Shown: positions 6,279 through 12,806, numbered from the stretch's first letter. The stretch is 15,564 nt of DNA from Spirochaetaceae bacterium (GCA_016342385.1 JAEINM010000044.1:1-15564), one strand, 5' to 3'. Program-made: numbers and translations. The notes: generated by a model not told the origin, from the sequence alone.

Positions 6279-7871
6279 ATGAGTAACGAAAACAGACCTA
6301 AATCAAGCCACTGGGCGGATATAAACGCCGAAAAAATTATCAGAGAAAAAGGGAAAAAGGAGCACTATACCTGCGCTTCGGGAATTACCCCTTCGGGCAC
6401 TGTCCATATTGGAAACTTCAGGGAGATAATCTCTGTTGATCTTGTGGTGCGTGCTCTTCGGGACAAAGGTGAAAATGTTCGATTCATCTATTCATGGGAT
6501 GACTATGATGTGTTCAGAAAAGTCCCTAAAAATATGCCTAAACAGGAACTGCTTGAAACTTTTTTAAGAAAACCAATTACACTCGTTCCCGATGTACTGG
6601 GAACTGAGGAAAGTTATGCAAGGGCCAATGAAAAAAATCTTGAAGAACTACTGCCTGTAGTGGGAGTTAAACCCGAATACATTTATCAGGCTTCCAAATA
6701 TAGAAATTCCGAATATGCCGAAGGGATTAAAAAAGCTCTGGAAAACAGGGATGTGATCAGAAGACAGCTGAATGAGAGCCGGACGACAGATCTACCTGAT
6801 GACTGGTATCCCGTTTCTGTTTTCTGTGCAAAATGCGACAGGGACACCACAAAGGTTACAGGCTGGGATGGGCATTACGGCGTCGAGTATGAGTGCGAAT
6901 CCTGCGGTAATAAAGAAACTGTCGACCTTAAAACAACTGCCGCTGTCAAACTGCCCTGGAGAATTGACTGGCCTATGAGATGGGCCTATGAAGATGTTGA
7001 TTTCGAACCGGCAGGAAAAGACCATCATTCGGAAGGCGGATCTTTTGATACAGCCAGAAAAACGTCCCTCGAAGTGTATGGACAGGAAGCACCTGTCACA
7101 TTTCAGTATGATTTTATAAGTATTAAGGGAAGAGGCGGAAAAATCAGTTCATCTACGGGAGAAGTTGTCTCCCTGATTGATGTGCTGGAAGTCTATACGC
7201 CCGAAGTAACACGATATATGTTCGCCGGAACCAGACCGAATACGGAATTCTCTATCTCTTTTGATCTCGATGTTTTAAAGATCTACGAAGATTACGATAA
7301 ATGCGAGCGAACCTATTTCGAAAAACCCGAGTCTCCCAAAGCCTTAAAAAAATGGGAAAAACAGGCTCGTATATACGAACTGTCTCAGGTTGACGGTATT
7401 CCGGAAGTGATGCCCTATCAGATCCAGATAAGACTGCTCTCAACTCTGCTGCAGATATTCTCCGGCGATGTAGACCGGGTGATTGAATATCTGGGAGATG
7501 TAAAACCGCAACAGGTCGATAAACTGAAAGCCAAGGCTCAGTGTGCCTGGAACTGGGTAAAGAACTTTGCTCCTGAAGATTTTAAATTCAGCCTGAGAGA
7601 GGATACAGATGATAAAATTGAGGTCGGTGAAGTAGAGGGGAAAGCTCTGAAACTTTTATCTGATAAAATTGAAGCATATATGGATTCATGTGATGAAAAG
7701 GAGTTCAGCACACATCTGTACGATGTTGCCAGAGAACTGGAAATTGAAACCTCTGATTTTTTCCCAGTTGTCTATAAGGCCCTTATCAGCAAAGAGAAAG
7801 GTCCCAGATTGATCAGTTTTCTTTACATAATCGGTAAAGAGAAATTGGTCTCTCTACTTGGTAAATATTAG
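6279..7871 (+). CDS. lysK: Lysine--tRNA ligase, class I (LysK)
   Basis: 530 residues. It charges tRNA-Lys in the cytoplasm. This is the class I (Rossmann-fold) enzyme of archaea, spirochaetes and some alphaproteobacteria, unrelated to the usual class II LysS. HIGN (HIGH signature) is at residues 43-46 in SGTVHIGNFREI, and KISSS (KMSKS counterpart) at 288-292 followed by TG. Between them is a four-cysteine zinc-type knuckle (C183, C186, C206, C209). The C-terminal half is helical, as expected for the anticodon-binding cage. Length fits the family. The ATG is eight bases after the -10 box with no ribosome site, implying leaderless initiation. It is monocistronic, convergent with hsp20 across a symmetrical hairpin. 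Confidence 0.95.
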   Translation: MSNENRPKSSHWADINAEKIIREKGKKEHYTCASGITPSGTVHIGNFREIISVDLVVRALRDKGENVRFIYSWDDYDVFRKVPKNMPKQELLETFLRKPITLVPDVLGTEESYARANEKNLEELLPVVGVKPEYIYQASKYRNSEYAEGIKKALENRDVIRRQLNESRTTDLPDDWYPVSVFCAKCDRDTTKVTGWDGHYGVEYECESCGNKETVDLKTTAAVKLPWRIDWPMRWAYEDVDFEPAGKDHHSEGGSFDTARKTSLEVYGQEAPVTFQYDFISIKGRGGKISSSTGEVVSLIDVLEVYTPEVTRYMFAGTRPNTEFSISFDLDVLKIYEDYDKCERTYFEKPESPKALKKWEKQARIYELSQVDGIPEVMPYQIQIRLLSTLLQIFSGDVDRVIEYLGDVKPQQVDKLKAKAQCAWNWVKNFAPEDFKFSLREDTDDKIEVGEVEGKALKLLSDKIEAYMDSCDEKEFSTHLYDVARELEIETSDFFPVVYKALISKEKGPRLISFLYIIGKEKLVSLLGKY

Positions 7872-7872
7872 C

Positions 7873-7896
7873 AGTGGAGGGTAGTGACCCTCCACT
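7873..7896. terminator. Symmetrical hairpin between convergent lysK and hsp20
   Basis: AGTGGAGGGT, a 4-base loop and ACCCTCCACT: a perfect 10-bp stem two bases after the lysK stop and 9 bases from the hsp20 stop. It lacks a strong T-run on either strand, so it may be a bidirectional transcript-end structure and not a textbook intrinsic terminator. Confidence 0.65.
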
Positions 7897-7905
7897 ACTG
7901 GATTA

Positions 7906-8358
7906 TCAGTTTATTTTGATAGAAAATGGTTTTGCTTCTGGTTTTTTACCGATAGAGAGCTCCAGTACACCATCTTTCAAAGTGGCATTAATAGCTTCGC
8001 GGTCGGCATCTTTGGGAAGGGTGAAACTTCTTTTGTACTGTCCCTGAACTCTTTCTCTCAGTAAGTATTTTCTTACCGCTTCTCCGCTTCCTGAGCTTGC
8101 AGAAGAATCTTCTTCGGATTTTGCTTCCTCTTTTTTTGAAGCGGATATAACCATCAGGTTATCATTTAGCGTTACATCAACATCCGATTCGGAGAATCCC
8201 GGTAGTTCTGCGTTGACTAGATACTGATCTCCATCTTCTATGATATCTACAGAAAAATTTTTCCAGTTTGATTTTACTGATGGCGTATCGTAAAACATAG
8301 AATCTAATAGCTGATCCATTACATTTACCGGTCTTGTTTTTGTTGTTAAGTATGTCAT
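7906..8358 (-). CDS. Small heat-shock protein, Hsp20/alpha-crystallin family
   Basis: 150 residues. Small heat-shock proteins form oligomers that hold unfolded proteins for refolding in the cytoplasm. The alpha-crystallin domain runs from about residue 35 (SVDIIEDGDQYLVNAELPGF) to about 142, with the signature LKDGVLELSIGKKP near its end. A C-terminal I-x-I motif (IKI, residues 147-149) would dock onto neighbouring subunits. A low-complexity acidic/Ser insert (SEEDSSASSGSGE) sits in the loop that forms the dimer strand. GGAGG lies 7 bases before the ATG. Transcription is probably from a sigma-54-type promoter at 8411-8426; no CIRCE element was found. Confidence 0.93.
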   Translation of the reverse strand: MTYLTTKTRPVNVMDQLLDSMFYDTPSVKSNWKNFSVDIIEDGDQYLVNAELPGFSESDVDVTLNDNLMVISASKKEEAKSEEDSSASSGSGEAVRKYLLRERVQGQYKRSFTLPKDADREAINATLKDGVLELSIGKKPEAKPFSIKIN

Positions 8359-8410
8359 TTTCTGGCCTCCATCTGCCTAATTTAATTTTTTCTTTTACAC
8401 TGCCTATATA

Positions 8411-8426
8411 GCATTTTACGTGCCAA
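8411..8426 (-). promoter_or_regulatory. Sigma-54 (RpoN) type -24/-12 promoter of hsp20
   Basis: Minus strand TTGGCACGTAAAATGC (GG at 8424-8423, ten bases, GC at 8412-8411), followed by T. It matches TGGCACG-N4-TTGCW with one change (ATGC for TTGC). The predicted start is near 8399, giving a leader of about 40 bases that ends in the GGAGG site. No sigma-70 pair of comparable quality is present. Confidence 0.65.
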
Positions 8427-8589
8427 CTTTTACTAAGAGGCCATAAACACTTATATAAAAAGGACTTACTCAATACACATAATAGGCGGTTAAATAAAAC
8501 AGAGTTGATTGTTAAAAAAAGATCTCTTTTCCCATAATAAAACTACGGAATTGGATAAACCGAACACACATGAGTCATTAAACCCCATA

Positions 8590-8611
8590 TAGGTGTGTCA
8601 TTTTTACACAC
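8590..8611 (+). other. Short hairpin upstream of rlpA
   Basis: GTGTGT, a seven-base loop (CATTTTT) and ACACAC within an otherwise gene-free gap between hsp20 and rlpA. Its role is unknown. A loose TTGTTA/CATAAT pair (18-base spacer, 8509-8538) lies before it and could be an rlpA promoter. Confidence 0.35.
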
Positions 8612-8706
8612 AGGGCCAGTCTGAGCCTGTCTTTCACGGAAAAAATGTTTCAATAGGAGTATACGCTTTTCATAAATATATTTTATTTCTTTCCGATACT
8701 GGTATT

Positions 8707-9285
8707 ATGAAAAGATATCTCCTCATAATAACCACAGCACTGATCATCAATAATCTTTCGGCCTTTGAGCAGATTGGTATAGCTTCATGGTACGGTGGAA
8801 AGTTTCACGGCCGACAGACAGCTAATGGTGAAATATTCAATACAAATGACTTAACTGCCGCTCATAAAGACCTGCCCTTCAATACAGTTGTCAATGTGAC
8901 AAATATGGCCAACGGGAAAACTGTGTCAGTCAGAATTAACGACAGAGGACCTTATGTAGGCGATAGAGTTATCGATCTGTCCTATGCCGCTGCCAAAGCG
9001 CTGGATATGGTGCGAAGCGGTACGGCTGATGTGTTAGTTGAAACCAATGAATTTGAAGAGTTAAAAATAACCTTTAACATACAGATCGGTGCCTATAAAA
9101 CAATAGAATATGCCAGAGAAATGAAAATCAGACTGGAATCTGCCGGTTTTTCCCCTGTAGCCGAACTGACCAATAGCGGAATAACCAGAATTCTGATCAA
9201 AAATATTTCCGAAGAACAGACTTTCCCCATAGTGAACAGATTGGCTCAATTAGGTATAAGGAATCCTCTGGTAAAACAAAACTGA
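8707..9285 (+). CDS. rlpA: RlpA-like septal ring protein with SPOR domain
   Basis: 192 residues from ATG 8707. MKRYLLIITTALIINNLSA is a signal peptide without a lipobox Cys, so the protein is expected to be soluble in the periplasm, not a lipoprotein as in E. coli. Residues about 22-113 form the double-psi beta-barrel: ASWYGGKFHGRQTANGE, LTAAHKDLPFNTVVNVTN and the hallmark VRINDRGPYVGDRVIDLS. A SPOR domain (FNIQIGAYKTIEYAREMKIRLE to the end) binds peptidoglycan stripped of stem peptides at the division septum. Some RlpA proteins are lytic transglycosylases on such glycan. The frame is open 38 codons upstream, but that stretch is not signal-like. No ribosome site precedes 8707; a GATACT box is six bases away, so the start may be leaderless. 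Confidence 0.88.
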   Translation: MKRYLLIITTALIINNLSAFEQIGIASWYGGKFHGRQTANGEIFNTNDLTAAHKDLPFNTVVNVTNMANGKTVSVRINDRGPYVGDRVIDLSYAAAKALDMVRSGTADVLVETNEFEELKITFNIQIGAYKTIEYAREMKIRLESAGFSPVAELTNSGITRILIKNISEEQTFPIVNRLAQLGIRNPLVKQN

Positions 9286-9312
9286 TTTATTAAAACAATT
9301 TAAGAACTTATG

Positions 9313-9341
9313 TTGACACAAAAATAGAGTTCCGATAATAT
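9313..9341 (+). promoter_or_regulatory. tRNA promoter
   Basis: Perfect TTGACA (9313-9318), 17-base spacer, TAATAT (9336-9341). The expected start is near 9348, about 37 bases before the mature tRNA 5' end. It is the strongest -35 in the window besides that of rmuC. Confidence 0.8.
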
Positions 9342-9385
9342 AACAACTCGTTGGGACGGGTCACAGACTTCGTTCAAACAATCCC

Positions 9386-9459
9386 GGGTCTATAGCTCAG
9401 TTGGTTAGAGCACCTGACTCATAATCAGGTGGTCCAAGGTTCAAGTCCTTGTGGACCCA
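9386..9459 (+). tRNA. tRNA with CAT anticodon (tRNA-Ile2 or elongator tRNA-Met)
   Basis: A full cloverleaf is visible. The acceptor is GGGTCTA/TGGACCC (one G-T pair) with discriminator A. The D arm is GCTC...GAGC, the anticodon arm CCTGA-CTCATAA-TCAGG, and the T arm CAAGG-TTCAAGT-CCTTG. The anticodon is CAT. The paired G1 and the lack of three G-C pairs at the loop side of the anticodon stem rule out initiator tRNA. Distinguishing elongator Met from lysidine-modified Ile2 needs comparison with other tRNAs of the genome; the loop and TTGGTTAGAGC arm lean slightly to Ile2. CCA is not encoded. Confidence 0.95.
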
Positions 9460-9461
9460 TT

Positions 9462-9491
9462 AAAGACACTCTTTTTGAGTGTCTTTTTTTT
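9462..9491 (+). terminator. Rho-independent terminator of the tRNA gene
   Basis: AAAGACACTC, loop TTTTT, GAGTGTCTTT (perfect 10 bp) continuing into a run of eight Ts. It starts two bases after the tRNA discriminator base. Confidence 0.95.
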
Positions 9492-9543
9492 GCTCTAAAC
9501 CCTTATATAGCAAGCGTTTAAGCTACCTATGGGACTTAGAGCA
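9492..9543. repeat. Imperfect inverted repeat after the tRNA terminator
   Basis: GCTCTAA (9492-9498) and TTAGAGC (9537-9543) are exact inverted ends. Further partial pairing inside (CCC with GGG, then CTTATATAG against CTACCTATG) gives a roughly 19-bp imperfect stem. It lies 21 bases before the first copy of the 61-bp repeat. Confidence 0.5.
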
Positions 9544-9563
9544 AATATGCCGATTATGGTACT

Positions 9564-9624
9564 GACACCGATATTGACGCTGTTATGTTTGTGATTGAGT
9601 GTTTCAGATAGCTGTAATTCGGAA
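9564..9624 (+). repeat. 61-bp dispersed repeat, copy 1
   Basis: About 85% identical to 15504-15564, including an exact 19-base core starting CCGATATTGACG. In the reading frame used by copy 2 it would encode TPILTLLCL, then a TGA, then LSVSDSCNSE, so here it looks like a decayed gene start. The rest of 9625-9713 holds only AT-rich sequence without a recognisable feature. Confidence 0.8.
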
Positions 9625-9713
9625 ATATTTCTATATTCAAATCATTGGATTAGGAGTTTTAAAAAGTATATATATATTTAGTAATTATAATAGTTGATAA
9701 CAATCATAATAAA

Positions 9714-10400
9714 TCACATATTACTTCTAGATTCAGTACTTACTTTATCTTTTGGAATTTCACGATAGAAAACAATAGCAAGAAGAACTGTTACTATATA
9801 AAAAATTCCGACATAACCTATTATACCGATATCTCGAACCTGCATGTTGCCAATAAAAACTCCAATTAAACCAGCAAGTGCTAACGATCCTGAAAGAATT
9901 AGGAGGGTTCTTATCCAATTTTCAATCCGGGTTCCACCGAATGTAAAGGCCGCAGACAATACTGAAAGAGGAAAGAAAAAATCCCAGGCGAAGATATCGA
10001 CAGCATAGACAAAAGAAGGCCATTTAAATTCAAAGATAAGAGAGAACCAAGGTTGTTCTCTAAAAACGAGCTGTGAACTCAGGATCAAAATAAGAAAGTG
10101 AACAGTGCTGGTAATCCCACAGAGAAGAACCATAAAAGCTACAGAAAGTTGGCTTAATATTTTTAAATTACCAATAGTCCGATTGTTCACAGCAATCATT
10201 AGCGAAACCATTGCGGGCATCATGATTATGATCAATATCTCAAGTATCATAAAAAGCTGACCGTTTATTGGTTCATCTGTATTAGTAGAGGCGAAGAGAC
10301 CTAACAGTAGAGTAACAGCATATGAAATGAGAAGAAATGCTACAATAATTGCAGAAAAAAAGCCTATGTGATTTGATGTAATATTTTTTCTTTCAGACAT
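9714..10400 (-). CDS. Polytopic membrane protein of unknown function
   Basis: 228 residues with about six or seven hydrophobic segments: around 12-35 (FFSAIIVAFLLISYAVTLLL), 50-70 (ILEILIIIMMPAMVSLMIAV), 80-105, 125-150, 160-180 and 195-217. There is no signal peptide and no recognisable transporter or enzyme motif. The spacing and charge pattern suggest an inner-membrane protein with a cytoplasmic, polar C-terminal tail (REIPKDKVSTESRSNM). ATG 10400 is preferred over 10409 because AAGGA and GAGG lie before it, while the earlier ATG directly abuts AAGGA. It follows the acyltransferase gene by 26 bases on the same strand, so they are probably co-transcribed. I cannot name the family. Confidence 0.8.
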   Translation of the reverse strand: MSERKNITSNHIGFFSAIIVAFLLISYAVTLLLGLFASTNTDEPINGQLFMILEILIIIMMPAMVSLMIAVNNRTIGNLKILSQLSVAFMVLLCGITSTVHFLILILSSQLVFREQPWFSLIFEFKWPSFVYAVDIFAWDFFFPLSVLSAAFTFGGTRIENWIRTLLILSGSLALAGLIGVFIGNMQVRDIGIIGYVGIFYIVTVLLAIVFYREIPKDKVSTESRSNM

Positions 10401-10426
10401 ACACCTCATTCCTTATGTTTGGAAAC

Positions 10427-11221
10427 CTAAACTCTTTTTTGCAGACGGTTCAAAAAGCGCGAAATGAACTGTGTAGCCGGTACTCCATCGACGAGATCAT
10501 GGTCAACAAGAACTGTTAAATGTAGAATGTCCCTTATTTCAATTTTATCAGATACCACCCACGGTTTTTTTGCAATTGGTCCGAGGGCAAAACAAAGATT
10601 GTGTATAGATTTGGGAAGTATCCAGCCAGAAATATGTCCGGCTGTTCCTACTGTAGTAATAATAGCTGTACCCATCATTTCCTTACTGCGGTAAGGGTTT
10701 TTCATTATTTGTTTCATTATAAAAAGTCGAATCCGTTGAGGAAGTATATAATATAAGAGCATAGCTAAACGGGAAATCTGTTTTTCACCCATGACATAAT
10801 CAGATTCATCCTTAATCGTCTGATTTTGAGCTTTTTTTATCTCGGCGTTAATCTCTTCGGCTGTCTTTTCATTTGTTTTTTTTATTAGGAGAGGAAGGGG
10901 GACTCGCTTGCCGTTAACTAGTTTTTCGACCATTACAGACAAGTCGATATCTTCGAAGACAACTGTGCTGTTACGTCTTCCCTTTAGGGCATGTATATGT
11001 AGGTTCTCAGAAATGGTATCACTAATTTCTTTTACCATCCATGCAAAAAAAGAAATCTCTTTCCCTTCAGTACGCAGTTTACGAACATGCCTGATCAATT
11101 CCGTAATATCGACTTCAAGAAGACCAGTGATATGATGTTTTGTCAGTGCGATTTTCCCTACATCATGTGTTCCAAGACGAGACAAAGGGTAATGAAAAAT
11201 TTCATGTTTTACTTTCTTCAT
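10427..11221 (-). CDS. Stand-alone acyltransferase of the 2-oxoacid dehydrogenase E2 / CAT fold
   Basis: 264 residues. The C-terminal block LTVLVDHDLVDGVPATQF carries the HxxxDG catalytic signature (His-Asp-Leu-Val-Asp-Gly) of the dihydrolipoamide acyltransferase and chloramphenicol acetyltransferase fold. Upstream is the matching ISFFAWMVKEISDTISENLHI segment (the 'a..kA...aL...P.lN' region). There is no lipoyl domain, no peripheral-subunit-binding domain and no E1 or E3 gene nearby, so it is not an ordinary dehydrogenase E2. It is likely a CoA-dependent acyltransferase of unknown acceptor. ATG 11221 is chosen because AAAGG lies about 9 bases before it and the ATG overlaps (ATGA) the stop of the decayed transporter frame; 11245 is the alternative. 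The membrane protein is encoded next downstream. Confidence 0.8.
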   Translation of the reverse strand: MKKVKHEIFHYPLSRLGTHDVGKIALTKHHITGLLEVDITELIRHVRKLRTEGKEISFFAWMVKEISDTISENLHIHALKGRRNSTVVFEDIDLSVMVEKLVNGKRVPLPLLIKKTNEKTAEEINAEIKKAQNQTIKDESDYVMGEKQISRLAMLLYYILPQRIRLFIMKQIMKNPYRSKEMMGTAIITTVGTAGHISGWILPKSIHNLCFALGPIAKKPWVVSDKIEIRDILHLTVLVDHDLVDGVPATQFISRFLNRLQKRV

Positions 11222-11409
11222 TTGATTGACCTTTCTGATTGACATTCTTTATTAAGATCGTTTTGTTCTTTGGATTTAATGGAAATAATGATAACACTCC
11301 CAACCGCCAAAAACAAGCCTAGACGCTGGAATCAATACAAGATCTCCCCAAACAGAAAAACACATATGAGAGTGGGGACAACCATATTGCTTAACAATAA
11401 AGGGAATGA
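11218..11409 (-). pseudogene. Remnant of an EamA/DMT-type transporter gene (C-terminal end)
   Basis: The minus-strand frame reads SFPLLLSNMVVPTLICVFLF, then GEILY, an in-frame TGA (11334-11332), then FQRLGLFLAVGSVIIISIKS and a hydrophilic tail ending at TGA 11220-11218. The 'P.l..l...ffGE.l...q..G..Li..G' pattern is the C-terminal repeat of EamA drug/metabolite transporters. A single TGG-to-TGA change would explain the internal stop. Beyond 11409 the frame meets two more stops and similarity fades, so the gene has lost most of its length. Its last codons overlap the acyltransferase ATG, suggesting a former three-gene operon. Confidence 0.55.
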
Positions 11410-11749
11410 TTCCTATCACTTGGCGCACCTTTATATATCGTGAAAGCTTTTAACACTTCTGCTTTAATGGTCGCGATAAATGACTTCTAAAATCAGATTC
11501 TCGATGTTGATTTAGAATCAAGAAGACCTCTTGATAACATCATTTTTTCATCAACGAGTTGTCTTGTTCTTTCAAAATCGCAGGTAACAAGATCTCTTTA
11601 TGACGGGGGAATGTGAGGTTTCGAGAGGTCTTGTTGGTGTGAAATGGGGATTTGTGAGGGATTGATTACAGAACTTTTATATAACCATAGCAAGTCCACT
11701 TCAAACAACTCTGGGATCTGTCTCCTTCATAACATATGTTTGTAATACA
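11410..11749. other. Gene-poor gap with a dispersed repeat
   Basis: No intact gene is visible on either strand. The stretch holds a possible extension of the decayed transporter (to about 11480), one copy of the dispersed hairpin repeat at 11524-11639, and AT-rich sequence downstream of the chemotaxis operon without a clear terminator. Confidence 0.6.
11524..11639 (+). repeat. Dispersed hairpin repeat, copy A
   Basis: 31 bases (11562-11592) are identical to 15378-15408, and similarity extends about 50 bases rightward with mismatches (TTTATGACGGG against TTTATGACAGG; CTTGTTGGTG against CTTGTTGATG). Within copy A, CATCAACGAG (11549-11558) can pair with CTTGTTGGTG (11630-11639), and AGACCTCT (11524-11531) pairs with AGAGGTCT (11624-11631). 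Confidence 0.85.
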
Positions 11750-12163
11750 TTAAGGTGTTTCATGATATATCTCCAATTGATCATTTAGCCATTTTTTTGC
11801 AGTATTTATATCACTGAAAAACTCAAAATTCTCCCCGGAACTCATATATATTTCGCTAATATGATGACGGTTAATAATTGGGTTTTCTGAATCTGTAATG
11901 ACTAGAGCCGATGCAATTCTGCCATTTCTCCTGTCATTTTTAATGCCCTCAATAAGTAATTTAGCTGCGTCAGGTGTATGAATTGGCTGACCATGAATTA
12001 TGACAAGGACACACCACCTACTCTTATAGAGACCTTTTTGTATTTTAGATACATCCTCCTCAGCCTGAATCATCGACTCAAGGTTGAAGGGGCCGGTTTT
12101 TTCTATAATTAAAAGATGTTTTTCTATTTCAAAATGTAATTCACCATGGGGAGAATATTTCAT
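11750..12163 (-). CDS. Small STAS/SpoIIAA-like protein of the chemotaxis cluster
   Basis: 137 residues, no signal peptide or membrane span, so cytoplasmic. The order of elements resembles a SpoIIAA/STAS-like fold: strand HFEIEKHLLIIEKTGPFNLE, helix, strand WCVLVIIHGQP, helix TPDAAKLLIEGIKN, strand SALVITDS, and a final helix TAKKWLNDQL. Proteins of this shape often act as binding partners for regulatory kinases or receptors, but no phospho-acceptor Ser (DSSG-type motif) is evident. It is the third gene downstream of the MCP and cheW, 79 bases after cheW, with AAGGAA about 7 bases before its ATG. A role in tuning the neighbouring receptor is an inference from position only. Confidence 0.7.
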   Translation of the reverse strand: MKYSPHGELHFEIEKHLLIIEKTGPFNLESMIQAEEDVSKIQKGLYKSRWCVLVIIHGQPIHTPDAAKLLIEGIKNDRRNGRIASALVITDSENPIINRHHISEIYMSSGENFEFFSDINTAKKWLNDQLEIYHETP

Positions 12164-12242
12164 AAATAATTCCTTGCTATTATTATTTAATAAATTTACG
12201 TTTTTCTTTCCAGCATTATGAAATTACTCCCAGGTCGATCTG

Positions 12243-12806
12243 TCATAGAACTTCCAATACGTCATTAGACCCATGCTCAAATTCTGTTCCAGATATGGGG
12301 AGTTCATCCTTTACATCATCTGGCAGCAGTAGATTTCCATCTTCTGCTATGGCAGTTTGTTCTTCAGAAATAACCTTATTAATATCGAGAATAATAATGA
12401 AATGCTCTTTGTGTTTAGCAATACCCGAGATGAAATCACCTTTGATTCTTGTTCCGACTTTAGGAGCACCCTGAACCATCTCGGGAGTGATTTCGATAAC
12501 TTCTTTAACCGAATCAACCAGTCCGCCAATTGTTATGATTTTGTCACCTGATTTGATGAGCATGACTATAATTGAAGTGTTATTTGTAATTTCTTTTTCT
12601 TCAATATTTAATATGGTTCTAATATCGACAACCGGCAGAGCTTTTCCTCTTAAATTAAGAACTCCTTTAACTGTTTCATCGGTCCCTGGAAGCTTTGTTA
12701 GTTTTGTATACTCCAGAATACTTTCAATGCTTGTTACTTCAATTGCGTATTCTCCTTCACCAAGTGTAAATGTTATATATTCATTAGTCTGATTTACTTC
12801 AACCAT
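12243..12806 (-). CDS. cheW: Chemotaxis coupling protein CheW
   Basis: 187 residues. CheW bridges chemoreceptors and the kinase CheA in the polar array. The two-barrel CheW fold is seen in YITFTLGEGEYAIEVTSIESI, the hallmark GVLNLRGKALPVVDIR (residues about 48-63) and the second barrel with IGGLVDSVKEVIEI and FIIILDINKVI. After about residue 147 there is an acidic tail of some 40 residues (DGNLLLPDDVKDE onward) beyond the usual CheW length of about 150-165. The gene starts 18 bases after the MCP stop, within one operon. AGGAG lies 10 bases before the ATG. In that gap is an ATG-TAA minimal frame whose TAA overlaps the cheW ATG by one base. Confidence 0.93.
   Translation of the reverse strand: MVEVNQTNEYITFTLGEGEYAIEVTSIESILEYTKLTKLPGTDETVKGVLNLRGKALPVVDIRTILNIEEKEITNNTSIIVMLIKSGDKIITIGGLVDSVKEVIEITPEMVQGAPKVGTRIKGDFISGIAKHKEHFIIILDINKVISEEQTAIAEDGNLLLPDDVKDELPISGTEFEHGSNDVLEVL

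Noticed and set aside
8399..8470. CIRCE/HrcA operator upstream of hsp20
   Set aside because: No TTAGCACTC-N9-GAGTGCTAA-like inverted repeat is present.
8593..8706. 38-codon N-terminal extension of rlpA
   Set aside because: It would bury the signal peptide; the export signal begins at Met 8707. The AGGAG at 8656-8660 has no start codon at a suitable distance.
9386..9459. tRNA 3' end as an integration (att) site
   Set aside because: No second copy of the tRNA 3' sequence was seen in the window and no integrase gene is present, so no element boundary can be claimed.
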